From NCBI RefSeq assembly GCF_947179165.1, contig NC_077241.1:30251246-30315245 (forward strand): a DNA stretch of 64,000 bases, read 5' to 3'. The notes beneath the pieces are model-generated. The model saw only the letters and a list, made by a program, of their open reading frames with translations, was not told where the DNA came from and ran no database searches. Position numbers and translations under genes: made by a program. Positions 36,201-47,879 of the stretch are shown here, piece after piece. How positions within the stretch are numbered: position 1 is the stretch's first letter; every line of letters begins with the position of its first letter. The DNA is from Solanum dulcamara (lineage: Eukaryota; Streptophyta; Magnoliopsida; Solanales; Solanaceae).

Positions 36201-36690
36201 TTGGCCACCGTGTCATGCTGCCAATTAGGGGCTGCCACGTGGCAGCGGGGTCCACCTCCCCCAAGCAGCTGCATCACCTACTTGAACCTAAGTAGGTGCA
36301 TCACCTGCTTGCTTGAGGTGCTGCCACGTGTCGCTCCTCCATTGGCTGCTACGCGTCGTCTTTTTCTCTTCCTTGCGGGTTCGTAATCTTGTCTTACTTT
36401 AAGAGCCTATGTAATCCGTACTACGTAAGCTTGATATATCCTTAAGCAACTTAAGTGTATAAGACTCTTAACTTAGTGTCTTACGTAAGTAAATCGAGTC
36501 CTACGACTCATTTCTTAGCCTCCAACTCTTTCCGGATTCTTATGACTCTATCTCCAACCTCCCTTCTCGTGAGGTATCACAATCTTCTTTTCTTAGAGTT
36601 GTTTGATAGTGTCGTAGCTTATCTGTCGCACATGATAGTGTCTAAGGAACTTAAGAAGACGTTCCGAGCTCAAGAGTGCGGGGTGTAACA
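33231..36690 (-). repeat. 5' LTR of element C
   Basis: It begins TGTCACGACC and ends GGGTGTAACA on the plus strand. As the upstream LTR of a minus-strand element it would drive transcription leftward from the TATA at 36136-36143. Confidence 0.92.
36136..36143 (-). promoter_or_regulatory. TATA box and G-box cluster, element C promoter
   Basis: CTATATTA on the minus strand. Three CACGTG G-boxes lie upstream of it in the direction of transcription (36161-36166, 36236-36241, 36325-36330), together with an ATTGG (CCAAT) motif. Predicted promoter from motifs and from matching position in D. Confidence 0.6.
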
Positions 36691-36695
36691 ACAAC
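36691..36695. repeat. target-site duplication of element C, right copy
   Basis: ACAAC following GGGTGTAACA. LTR B resumes directly after it. Confidence 0.9.
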
Positions 36696-39600
36696 CCACA
36701 TATATACATGTCTATAGACCTCTAAGAGTAATAACTGCATCATATGGCAGGACAAGGCCCCCGCTGTACCCCTGAATAAATAAATATGTATATTAAATGA
36801 CCAGTATTAAAAATTAGGCTCCAGGACAGTGAAACACTTCCGACATAGCTGAGAGGAACTCCTAAGCTGACCGATCTCCAAAATGAATATCTGTACCTGC
36901 AGGCATGAAATGCAGCCCCCCCCCCAAAGAAGAGGGGGCAGTACGACATATGTACTGAGTATATAAAGCATAACATATCATAACTGAGACAACAACTGAA
37001 ATGGGGGTACAGAAGATATGTATAACACTTAACAGATTACTGTACCTGCAGCTTAGTACATGCAGTCATATACCTTATCATACCCTGTACCCGGCCCTCT
37101 AGTGAACTCGGTATCATAATCGTTTCATCATAATCATAAGTCGTCATATCATCATATATATCATTTTATCATGTCATCGTATATGACATCATATCATCGT
37201 ATACGGCTAACCTCGTATGTCATCACAGTATATTCGGTCCATTCTAGGGCTTGGGGTCACAAATATATCCCTATACTTTCATATGCATGCCTACATAAAG
37301 TATCCGGTCCTTTAGTGAGGGACTCGGTGAAAGAGTAGTGTACGTCTATAGCGTACCATCATCATATAGTAAAATACATCGAGGAACGTTTGGCCCTATC
37401 CGTAATTTAAAACAATGCCGAAGAACATACGGCTCAATCCACCCTTTTCCATTATATTATCATAGGTATATATCCGGCCTGAGACGCGGTGACGAGCATC
37501 ATCACATACGGCATTATCGTATGATTCACTTCATCGTATACGACATTTTATCCACGTATACTTCATATATATATATATATAGCCGGCTCGGGACTCGGTG
37601 AACGAATAGTAAAACTAGGCACGACCGCATTCTCGGCCCTCTTATGGGACTCGGAGGAAGATGGGTTACAGGGTGATCGAATAGAGTAATGAGAAACTAT
37701 ATGCAACTAAGTCATCATTTGAGACTCAATGAAACAGTCAAGTGAATTGTGACCTGAAGATCAGAGTACTAATCGTCTTAAGTATCTTCTAAACATCGTT
37801 ACGGAGCATATCAAGTGGAGTTTCAGGAATCGTAGACGTGTATCGAGACAAGGTTAAACAGCTTATGGAATTAGAGACATTTGTCGTCGCAGAGACTTTA
37901 GGAATAGGAGCTGACAAATTCAAGTATTATTCAGCAGATAGGAGACTCGAGGGTAGTTCAACTATTTTAAGAATTCTAATACCAAGCAGTAAATAAAAGT
38001 CATAATCATACCTGGAGCTTATAACTAGAACTACCTCCACCTCATATTATATGCTATTACATTTATACTTAAGACCTTCCAAAAGGAAGAATAGGCAGGC
38101 TTTACATATACTACTATTCTTGATCTAGTAGCCTGGAAAGGCAATAACTCAACTATTACAGGAGTCTTAACATTACAAGGCGAATACAGTTATGAATTAT
38201 ATTTGGAGTTTCACGAGTGGAATTATCCCCACATTTTGTATACAAAGAATGCATAACTTATACCTAAGACATGCCAAAAGAAAAGAAGAATAGCTCTACA
38301 TACTTATTCCAAAAACACGCCAAAAGAAAGCTTCACATACCTCTTGGGACTTACCCTTTATCCTGCTCGTCTCGTTGTCTTCTGAACCTATTCAATGTGA
38401 AAGTAATACGAATATCAACTACTCTTAACTTTCCAGCATCTTAGGTTATGCCTTAATATTAATGGAATCTATTTCCTTAGTCATTTCCTCGACTAGTTCT
38501 TTAGTTTGTTAAGGCGTTAACGAAAATTGGGCAGCACCTCCCCTATAATGTGCCCTATACGAATTTCCAATTAGGTACCTAAGACCTACATCCAACCAAC
38601 AACAACAACCTTCAGCAATTCATACCAACAACATACAACATAAACTCCCAACGACTTAGTCAAAAATACGATATCACAATAGGGCGTCTAGTCTTTATTT
38701 TGTAACGCCTTTAATTATACATAATGGGGGAGTCATGTGGAATAAACCAGAAGAACCCTAACCCACATTATATCATATTTATTCCCTTCAACAACAAGCG
38801 GCACCCCTGCAGCAGCACCTCACAAGAACAACACTTCATTTCGACAACAATTCAACTATAGCGACTTCAATTTAGTTTATTCCAAACATCGAACTTTTTA
38901 TGACTTTTCCCCAAATTCCAGCAGTCCAAAAGGTGTGTAATACACCCTATAATAACACCATAAATTCCAAATTTAAAGGAGAAGCCTTACCTTACCCGAA
39001 ATTGGCCAAAACTAGCCAAAATTGTGCCTTGGAACCTTCTTTAGCGCGTTGTAACGTCGTGGCAGCTTGCTGTCCGATTTTTGCTGAAACAAACCTTAAT
39101 TTTATATTAATAATACCTCCATATCATCGTATTATATTTTAAGTAATTAATTTACGGAACGAAACCCGGAGGCTTACCTCCAATAGGCAAACTCGTAGCC
39201 CCTCCTCTCTTGCCTCTAACGTTTTCCCTCTTCTTTTTCTTCCAAATTTCCAATTATAACGCTGAAGTTTTGGTTCTGTAGATATTTTAAAATACATATA
39301 TACATATCCACGTGCTTAAGGAACGTCGTATATAATTAATTCACGGAGAGAAAATTAGAAAACTCACTTTTAAGCTTCCAAGCTATGGTTGCCTTTCTCT
39401 TTCACGTTTTTTTTCCAAGGCTGCTGCTGTTTTTGGATAATGAACAACTTAAGAGTCATATACACATATATATATATGAGGTGAAACGTGTCATCCCCTA
39501 AGGGTGACACGTGTTAGGCCCTTATTGGGCCACCTCAACCATGCGGCCAATGGGGTGCTGCCATGTGGCAGTGGGGTCCACCTCCCCAAGAAGGTGGGTC

Positions 39601-40015
39601 ACCTACTTGACCCCAAGTAGGTGGGTCACCTGCCTGCTTGAGGTGCTTCCACGTGTCACCCTCCTAGGCTGCCACGTGTCCAAAAAAAATTCCTCCCTTG
39701 TGGGTTCGTAATCTCGTCTTATTTTAAGAGCCTATGTAATCCATGCTATACAAGCTTGGTACGTACTCCAATAGCTTAAGTTTGTAAGACTTCCAAGTTA
39801 GTAGCTTACGTAGGTAAATCGAGTCCTACGACTCATTACTTGGCCTCCTATTCATTCCGGATTCTTATGATTCCCTTTCCAACCTTCTCTACTACGGGCT
39901 ATCACATCCTCCCTTCGTTGGAGTCATTTGATAGTATCGTAGCATATCCGGTTCATATGATAATGTTCAAGGAACTTATGAGACATTTCAAGTTTAAAAA
40001 GGGTGGGGTATAACA

Positions 40016-40020
40016 ACTAG
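40016..40020. repeat. target-site duplication of LTR B, right copy
   Basis: ACTAG following GGGTATAACA. Integrase of element F resumes with GATGATCATTTTCC. Confidence 0.9.
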
Positions 40021-40458
40021 GATGATCATTTTCCATTGATAGAATTTGTCTATAATAACAGTTATCACTCTAACATTGAGATGGCTTAATTTGAGGCCTT
40101 ATATGGTAGGAGGTATAGATCTCCTATCAATTGGTTCGAGGTTGGTGAACTTGCTTTGATAGGACCCGAGTTGGTATTTAAGTCTATAGAGAAGGTTAGC
40201 CTCATTAGAGAAAGATTGAAGATAGTCTAAAGTCGACAAAAATCCTATTTTGATATGAGAAGAAGAGATATTGAATATTGGGTTTACTTGAAAATTTCAC
40301 CCATGAAGGGTGTAATGCATTTTGGTAAGAAGGGGAAGCTAAGTCCCTGCTATATAGGCCTATATCATATTTTGAGGCAGATTGGTAAGGTGGCTTATGA
40401 GTTGGATTTTCCTTCTGATTTGGCATCGATTCATCCGATGTTTCATGTTTTCTTATTG
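40021..40458 (+). pseudogene. element F integrase, right half
   Basis: It continues the integrase broken at 25998: PLIEFVYNNSYHSN, then a stop where Pro is usual, [21 protein letters not shown], then KGVMHFGKKGKLSPCY and HPMFHVFLL. It ends about 40458, where the chromodomain should begin, and passes into an LTR tail. The chromodomain is therefore deleted. Confidence 0.87.
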
Positions 40459-40882
40459 AGATACTTTTTACCTACATTATATCATAATGAAAGATCTGAC
40501 AATCACGTTTATCCTTGTCCTGCTCGTAGCTAGAGTCTACTATTATTGTACTGGTCGTGAATCCTCATGTTCTGAGGACAAGACATTTTACTTCTTATGA
40601 GCTTATGAATTCTTTTTCTTCTTTTATATTGGGTGAGCTAGGAGATTGTCTTATGCCCCCATATAGTAGTAGAGGTATGTTAGATAGTAAGAGTCTATGT
40701 TGTCTCTTTCTCATTTCGAGACTTATGCTTTCATTGAGATTTTGCTTCCGTACCTCTTATTTAACTTCATTTACTTTATTTACATTATGTATGCTCATGA
40801 ATGATATGCTAAGTGTATTGGTTGGGGTCCCTCAGGATTCTAATCATCATGTCATGGCTTGGCCATAGTTTAGGTCGTGACA
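40459..40882 (+). repeat. LTR tail at the right end of element F
   Basis: This is the last about 420 bp of an LTR resembling the end of the Elem1 LTR (GAGCTAGGAG, TTATGTATGC and the ending TTTAGGTCGTGACA). There is no polypurine tract or LTR start, so integrase is fused directly to the LTR tail by deletion. After 40882 comes minus-strand element G. Confidence 0.75.
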
Positions 40883-41475
40883 TCCCACTTCCAAGTAGGA
40901 GTCTCTATATCTTGAGTCAAATCTCTCAGTTTTTGATGCTCAACCTTCAGTTGTTGACAATTAGGACATTTTTGCACAAAATCCGCAATATCCCTTTACA
41001 TCTCATTCCACTAATACACTCCCCTCAAATCACAATACATCTTAAGGGAACCTGGATGAATAGAATAACACAAATTATGAGCTTCGAACAATATCATTTC
41101 CCTCAATCAACCAATATTGGGAACACACAATTGTCCTTGATATCTTAAAACACCATCACCCCTTGGGAGAAAGCCTCAATTGCTTTTTTGAAAACCATTT
41201 TGTTTAACTCAACCAAAGTAGGATCACTATCATTCTTGGCCATAACATCCTCCATAAGATATGATTCAAAACCATTTAGAACAACACCACCACCATCCTC
41301 AGAACTAACCAATCAAACACCCAAATAGGCTAATCTATGAATATCACGAACTAGATCTTTCTTCTCATCCTCAACATGCACAACACTATTCATTGAAAAT
41401 CTACTAAGAGCGTCGGCAACCACATTCACTTTTCTTGAATGGTATAACACACATGTCATAGTCCTTCAACAACTA
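40883..41475 (-). pseudogene. element G: RNase H end and integrase zinc-binding module
   Basis: On the minus strand the order is RNase H end (LLKDYDM, then NVVADALSR and FSMNSVVHVEDEKKD at about 41380-41470). A linker (DPTLVELNK) and the integrase zinc-binding part follow, at about 40940-41090 (HPGSLKMY, FVQKCPNCQQ). The stretch ends in PTWKW at 40883, where the F LTR tail cuts in. Frame breaks and stops are present. It is collinear with the gag, protease and RT parts of G at 62798-64000. Confidence 0.8.
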
Positions 41476-41765
41476 AAATAAAGAGATAAATAAGTGGGCA
41501 ATTTCAATCAACAATATAATGTAAAGAATAAAGGCCATAGGCCAACAAATCCAACTACAATCTATGTCATGATAATAGTCTGACAAGATCAATTCAAAGA
41601 ATATAAATACTCAATCAAGTCATCTCTATCTAGCCTATGAAGCCTCTATCATTACTATGTAAGTGGTTCCAATGATATGTTCATGGCTACCTCAAATCAA
41701 AATGAAAAGACTAAACTATTAGAAACAATAACATAAGTGGTATCCTACGAATCTAGGAGAGTACT

Positions 41766-41770
41766 CACCA
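41766..41770. repeat. target-site duplication of element E, left copy
   Basis: CACCA before TGTTACACCCC. The matching copy is at 60990-60994. Confidence 0.9.
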
Positions 41771-42453
41771 TGTTACACCCCATACTTTTGTACCTTGGAA
41801 TGCATTCTTAATTCGCTTGAAAGGCTCTTAAGTTTAATGGAAGGATCGTAAGCCTCTTAAGTTTCTTAAGGTTTCCTAAAGTTTGTTAAAGCTTCTAAAA
41901 GCTTCTTAAGTTTCTAGAAATATTCCTAAATTCTTGAAAGCTTCTTAAAAGTTACCATGTGAGACGGATAGGCTATAACGCTATCAAACAACTCTAAGAA
42001 AAGGAGAATGTGATACCCCATGGCAGGAAAGATTGGAAATAAAGTTATAGGAATCTAGAAGAGATTGGAGGCCAAGTAGTGAGTCGTAGTCCCCGACTTA
42101 CTTGTGTAGGCTATTACTTTGGATGTGTTACATACGTAAGCTACCAACTTAAAAATTTTACATACTTAAGCTACTTGAGTATGTACCAAGCTTATGTAGC
42201 AAGGATTACATAGATTCGTAAATAAAGATGAGATTACGAACCCATGAGGGGGAAAAGAAAGTGACACATGTCAGCATAAGATAGTGACACATGGAAGCAT
42301 GAGAGAGTTCCATGTGTAAGCATCTGGATCAAGGGGGTGGGATCCACATAGCACATGGAAGCCCCGGATTGAAGGAGGTGATGTGTTAGCCCAATGAGGT
42401 CTTGACATGTGTCACCACTTAGGGGTTGACATGTGTCACCCCTTTAGGTGGCC

Positions 42454-42462
42454 TATATATAT
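42454..42462 (+). promoter_or_regulatory. TATA box, element E 5' LTR
   Basis: TATATATAT following three GACATGTGTCACC-like blocks. The matching place in the 3' LTR (58754) reads TATATGTAT, so it has weakened there. Confidence 0.55.
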
Positions 42463-43881
42463 GTGTATTAAGACTTATAAAAGTTCCATACATTTCTATA
42501 AAACTCAAGAATAAGAGAAAAAGGAAGAGAAGAAACTAGAGAGGTAGAGAGAGAAGGCCACAGATTTAGAGAGGAAAAAGGTAAGTTCTCCGATTTCATT
42601 CTGTGAATTAATTATATAGGATATACCATGATGTTATGAAGGTATTGGTACTGTAAATATATGGTTTGTATATGCCCAAAAACATTAACAAACATCCCCG
42701 AAGTTTCAGCTGCGCTAAAGGAAATTCCGAGGCGAGTTCCGACAAGTTTTTGCGAGTTTTGGGTAAGGTAAAGTTTTCCCTTTCGAACTGGAGTTTATGA
42801 TGATGTTATGAAGTATATTACATGTCTTGAATGAGTTTTGAAGTGGAAAAATTTCATAAGGACTCTTGACGTTAGAAACAAACTAAATTGAAGTCGTTAT
42901 AGCTACATCAAAGTCGAGTAGGGTATTGTGATTGTGGTGCTGCGTTTGCAACTGGTTTGGTGGTGTGTTGCAGGACTGGAAAGAGTTCTAAAAAGTATGT
43001 GGGTGATTCTTGTTTCAGCCACACGACCCCTCCATTTGGTATGTTAAAGATTTTATGAAATAAAGGTTAAAAACTCTCTTTTGATATCGTAGTTTTGAGC
43101 TAGTGGTTTGGAGGTGTATTGAGTAATGTTGAACTTATTTACTTTTATATATGATTCTGATTGTGTTTTTTGGTATGTTTGGTGACATGGTGCCCGAGTT
43201 AAAATCTCGGGGATGTAGAAGTTATAGGAAAGATACTGCCCAATTTTTGGTAACTTAGGAACTAGTAATGAACTAGTCGAGGGAAATGGATAAGGAAATG
43301 ACCTGTATGGAGACTTGGTTGTAGATTTGGAATTGGAAAGTGAAAGTTCATTAACCATAGTATTACTTTCATGTTAAATAGGTTCAAGAGACAACGACGT
43401 GAATGTATTAGGAGTAATCCGTAAGAGGTATGTAAAGCTAACCGTTCCTTCTTTTGGCATGTCTTTGGCATAAGTATGTATAGCTAACCGTTCTTTCTCT
43501 TGGCATGTTTTGACATAAGTATATAAAGCTAATATTCCTTTTTGGCATGGTTTTTATGAAATAAGTATATGACTTTTATATGATTCCAAGGAAGTTCCTA
43601 TTCGTAGAGCCGCTAGGATGGACAACTTCTTGATTTTCCAAAGGATATTTTATCGTGCTTAGATACGTGTATATGATTCCAAAAGTTCTATTTGGATATA
43701 ACTCATAGTGATATTCAAAAGGTACTTGATACGACTCTTGTCTTGATTTTTGAATAATAGCTCATTTTGTTAACTCCATTGAGTCTCAAAAATGATTTAA
43801 AGTGCATTAGTTTCTCACTACTCCACTCGTGGATGCCTCAATGCTTCCTTCACCTATCCCGATTCTGGTTTTGTTATCGTG

Positions 43882-43886
43882 CGTAC
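43882..43886. repeat. target-site duplication of element D, left copy
   Basis: CGTAC before TGTTACACCCC. The matching copy is at 55204-55208. The empty site in the 3' LTR of E reads CATAC at 60181-60185. Confidence 0.92.
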
Positions 43887-44434
43887 TGTTACACCCCGCA
43901 CTCTTGAGCTCGGAACGTCTTCTTAAGTTCCTTAGATACTATCATGTGAGCCGGATAAGCTACGACACTATCAAACAACTCTAAGGAAAGAAGATTGTGA
44001 TACCTCGCGAGAAGGGAGGTCGGAGATAGAGTCATAAGAATCCGGAAAGAGTTGGAGGCTAAGAAATGAGTCGTAGGACTCGATTTACCTACGTAAGACA
44101 CTAAGTTAAGAGTCTTATACACTTAAGTTGTTTAAGGATATACCAAGCTTACGTAGTGCGGATTACATGAGCTCTTAAAGTAAGACAAGATTACGAACCC
44201 GCGAGGAAGGAAAAAAGACGACGCGTGGCAGCCAATGGAGGAGCGACACGTGGCAGCACCTCAAGCAAGCAGGTGATGCACCTACTTAGGGTCAAGTAGG
44301 TGATGCAGCTGCTTGGGGGAGGTGGACCCCGCTGCCACGTGGCAGCCCCTAATTGGCAGCATGACACGGTGGCCCAATAGGAGCTGGACATGTGTCCCTC
44401 TTAGGGGCTGACACGTGTCACCCCTTGGGACCAC

Positions 44435-44442
44435 CTATATTA
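44435..44442 (+). promoter_or_regulatory. TATA box and G-box cluster, element D promoter
   Basis: CTATATTA preceded within 200 bp by three CACGTG palindromes (44247-44252, 44336-44341, 44412-44417) and by CCAAT motifs (44232, 44374). The 3' LTR has the same set (51742, 51831, 51907, TATA 51930). Such G-box/ABRE-like sites bind bZIP and bHLH factors in plants. Activity is not known. Confidence 0.6.
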
Positions 44443-46524
44443 GTTGATATGTATCCAAAATCTTCAGCTTGTTCATTAAAAATTTCCAGCAGCAACGTGA
44501 ACAAAGAACCCTAAAGCTTAAGGAGAGAAACTTGCGATGGCTTTGGGAGAAAAATAGGTAAGGCCCGATTTCTTTCCTTGAATTAATTATTTAAGGTATC
44601 CTATGGTGATATGACGGTGTTTAACAAACATAAAATTTATCGTTAGGGAAAAGAGGAGATTTTGTTCTTGTTAATAGACCCGTTTTTGAAAATACCACTG
44701 TTAGTAAAACCAGTATAACTCCTTCTGTATAGCTCCGTTTCAAATGATTAAAGATGTTTTGGAAAGATATTACACAGGGCTACAACTTTCATGTAGACGC
44801 TACAACCCAGTTTTGCTTTTCTCTACTGGAAAAATGGTGGTGAAGCTTGAGGGAGCTGCTGTCCAGATTTCGTTCTGGAAATCCTACACAGACTGCTGTT
44901 GATATTTTGGGCATATCTCTTTGTAAAACATTGCTGTAGGGATGATTCGAAATGGTATGCGACCTTGAGACACATGTATATAACTTTCATTTATAACACA
45001 AATCCTGTTCCCGTCAATTAGCCCTTCGAAACTAAGGGACAATACGAGACAGTAACCTGCCCAGAATTCACGTTTTGATAACTTTGGTGAATTTTGACCA
45101 ATTTCGGGTGAGGTAAGGTCTTAACTTCTAATTTGAAGTTTATGGTGTTGTTATAAGGTGTATTAAACACCTTTTAGGCTGCTGGAAGTGTAAAAATGTC
45201 ATAGCAATGTTTAACGTTCGAAGCAATCCAAATTGTAGTCGTTATAGTCGAATTGTTGTCGAAGTGAAGTGTTGTTAGTGTGAGTGGTTGCTGTAGGGGT
45301 GTGAGGTGTGGTTTCAGGGCCTAAATGTGTTTTAAAGTAGTTTATGGTGCTGCTGGTTGAAGCCACATGACCCCTCGTTGTGTATAATTAAAGGCGTTAC
45401 AAAATAAAGGCTAGACGCCCTATTGTGATATCGTATTTTTGAATAAGTCGTTTGAAGTTTATGTTGTATATTGTTGTTGCGAATTGCTTAAACATATGCT
45501 GCAGGTTGTTGTTGTTGGTTGGCTGTAGGTCTTAGGGACCTAATTGGAAATCCGGATAGGGCACATTGTAGGGGAGGTGCTTCCCGATTTTCGTTAACAT
45601 CCTAACTAGTTAAGGAACTAGTCGAGAAGGCGAGCGAAGGGATGAATGTTATAAATACTCGTGGTTAGTCTAAGTTGCTGAAAAGTCCAAGGTTGTTAAT
45701 ACTTACATTACTTCCATGTTAAATAGGTTTCGAGGACAACGATGTGGACGTGATTAAGAGAAGTCCATACAAGGTATGTGAAGCTTTCTTTTGGCATGTT
45801 TTTGGAATTAGTATGTAGAACTATCTTTCTTTTCTTTTGGCATGTCTTAGATGTAAGTTATAAATGATATGTATATGATATGTGGGATTCAATCCATTCA
45901 TAAAGCCCTGAATATAAGTCGAAACTCTTATTTACTTCTTGATGTTAGAACTCCTGCAATAGCTGAGTTGTTGCCCTTAAGTCTTTTATGTGATGAAAAC
46001 TAGTACATGTAAAGCCTATTTCTTCTTTCCTTTGGAATGGCTTAATTTTAAGTTAAATGGTATATGATATAGGTTTAGAGGTAATTCCATTTATGAGCTC
46101 TGATTGTAACTCGTGACTTATAGTTACTCCTGAATATTAAGAGTCTGAAAGTAGTCAAACAATTATTCTCAAGACTGCTATACAGTGAATAGTAAGTGGA
46201 GATACAAGCTCTTTTCTTTGAAATCTCTGGAATGATCAATGTCACTAATTACATAACTGTGTCTCTGATTGCATAACTGTGTCTTTGATTGCATAAACCA
46301 TGTTTCTGATTGTATAAGCTATATGGCATTGTCTGGATGCATGTCTGTGATTCTTGAGGCCCTAACTGATGTAAGCCCTAATGACATCTAAAGGGATACC
46401 TCGGATAATTACTCTCCAGTCTTCAGGTGACGGTTCACTTGACTGTTTCATCGAGTCTTAGATAATGACTTAGTTGCATATGGTTTCTCACTACTCTACT
46501 CGTACATACTGTAACCCATCCTTC

Positions 46525-47063
46525 CTCGAGTCCCACGATGGGCCGGGATATGTTATCGTGCACAGTGTTACTACTTCTTTCACCGCGTCCCGGGCCGGAT
46601 GTGTATAGTTCCACGCACGAGGAGACGATGCCATACGTGAGGTGTGATATATGTTATATGTTATGATGATACGATTATTCACCGAGTCTCGGGCCGGCTT
46701 TAATATGATAGTATATGTGGTGAAATAAGGAAGGAACACCGAGTCCCTCCTTAGAGGGCCGGGTATATATGTATATTATGATGGTACGCTATAGACGTAC
46801 ACCACTCCATTCACCGAGTCCCTCACTAAAGGGCCGGATACTTTATGTAGGCATGCATATGAGATTAAAGCAATACATTGTGACCCTGAGCCCCGCAGTG
46901 AACCGGGTGTGATACGATGATATATATGATAAGATGATACTGTATACGATGGTATGATGCCGTATACGATGATATGATGAAATGAAATGCATTATGATAT
47001 GATGATATGTGATTATGAAGAAGTGATTATAACACCGAGTTCACTAGAGGGCCGGGCACAGCA
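46525..47063 (+). repeat. array of CCGAGTC...GGGCCGG hairpin modules in LTR of D
   Basis: About seven imperfect modules of the form CACCGAGTC, then a short inverted repeat, then GGCCGG. They are spaced 60-120 bp apart by ATAT/GATG-rich spacers. Stems include CCCACGATGGG (46532), CCCTCCTTAGAGGG (46745) and CCCTCACTAAAGGG (46820). The same array recurs in the 3' LTR (about 54020-54558) and, on the other strand, in the C LTRs (26930-27460, 33900-34435). Role unknown, likely in the R/U5 leader RNA. Confidence 0.75.
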
Positions 47064-47711
47064 TATGATGATGTGTATGATTTATGTGTCCTAAGGTGCA
47101 GGTACAGTAATTTATTTAGTTATTATACTTGTCCCCTGCATCCCTATTTCAGTTATGATCTCAGTTACGATGTGTTATGCTTTACATACTCAGTACATAT
47201 ATCGTACTGACCCCCTTTCTTCGGGGGGCTGCGTTTCATGCCCGCAGGTACAGATGTTTATTCTGGAGATCCATCACCTAGGAGTTCCTCTCAGCTGTGT
47301 CGGAAGTGCTTCACTGTTCTGGAGCCTAAATTTTGATGTTGGTCACTTAATGTATATATTTGTACATTCAGGGGTACGGCGGGGGTCTTATCCCGCCATA
47401 TGTTGCTGTTACTATTCTTAGAGGTCTGTAGACATATGTATATGTGGGTTGTTTGTGAGTTAGTTTTGATGTTGCCTATTCGATATGTTGTGAATGTTTT
47501 TGTTATAGCAGCCTTGTCGGCTCGCATGCCCTTTCATGATATGATACAAATGAAAGAGGCTACATGTACATGAAAAAGTTTTAAACTATTGGGGTTTTTG
47601 TATATAGTATCACATCACACACGGTTCAACTTAAGTGTAGTTGATAAATACGCATAAGAGGGTCCAGGTCGGACCCCAGTCGCGGCCTACGGGGTTGGGT
47701 CGTGACAGAAG

Positions 47712-47723
47712 TGGTATCAGAGC
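47712..47723 (+). other. primer-binding site of element D
   Basis: TGGTATCAGAGC, 4 bp after the LTR end. The following leader to about 47870 is nearly that of element A. Confidence 0.94.
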
Positions 47724-47879
47724 AGTTCGTCCTTGGAATGTCTACAGACCGTGTCTAGTAGAGTCTTGTTTATCGGTGTGTTGTGCACCACATCTATAGA
47801 CAAGAGGCTACAGGACATTTAGGATGTTACTTTCTTTCATATCTAAGATCGTGCGATAGAGCCGAGCTATAGGAAATGA

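Larger units (their letters stand above)
26263..36690 (-). mobile_element. Element C: complete non-autonomous gypsy-type retrotransposon carrying 5S rRNA sequence
   Basis: C is 10,428 bp on the minus strand, bounded by ACAAC duplications. Its LTRs are 3,458 and 3,460 bp and differ at about 48 positions by my count (about 1.4%). The internal part is only 3.5 kb: primer-binding site, A-type leader, a 5S rRNA-derived segment, short decayed integrase pieces, a chromodomain-coding tail and polypurine tract. No gag, protease or RT is recognisable. It is a large non-autonomous derivative, presumably moved by proteins of a related gypsy element. The same internal region occurs in D, so the decayed form was itself copied. 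Confidence 0.92.
25999..40015 (-). mobile_element. solo LTR B, split by element C
   Basis: B consists of 25999-26262 and 36696-40015, about 3.58 kb without element C. It runs TG...CA on the plus strand, from TGTCACGACCC to GGGTATAACA. Both sides carry ACTAG. No primer-binding site, polypurine tract or internal region belongs to it, so it is a solo LTR left after recombination between the two LTRs of an inserted element. It is related to the LTRs of C and D, with a hairpin near 36916-36935 and a TATA region near 39468-39477. Any ORFs in it are incidental. Confidence 0.88.
43887..47707 (+). repeat. 5' LTR of element D
   Basis: TGTTACACCCC to GGGTCGTGACA. It has G-boxes and TATA near 44247-44442, a set of GAGTCCC...GGGCCGG hairpin modules at 46525-47060, and a C5-loop-G6 hairpin at 47211-47228. 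Confidence 0.94.

Noticed and set aside
44191..44391. Small Pro/Ser/Arg-rich frame (about 61-66 codons) found four times, also at 29231, 36201 and 51686
   Set aside because: All copies lie antisense in the LTRs of C and D and recur only because the LTRs do. They overlap the G-box and TATA region, have no family match and are best read as chance frames in GC-rich promoter DNA.
46525..47063. CRISPR-like array
   Set aside because: The repeats are imperfect, vary in spacing and are part of a plant LTR found in several copies. There are no identical repeats with unique spacers.
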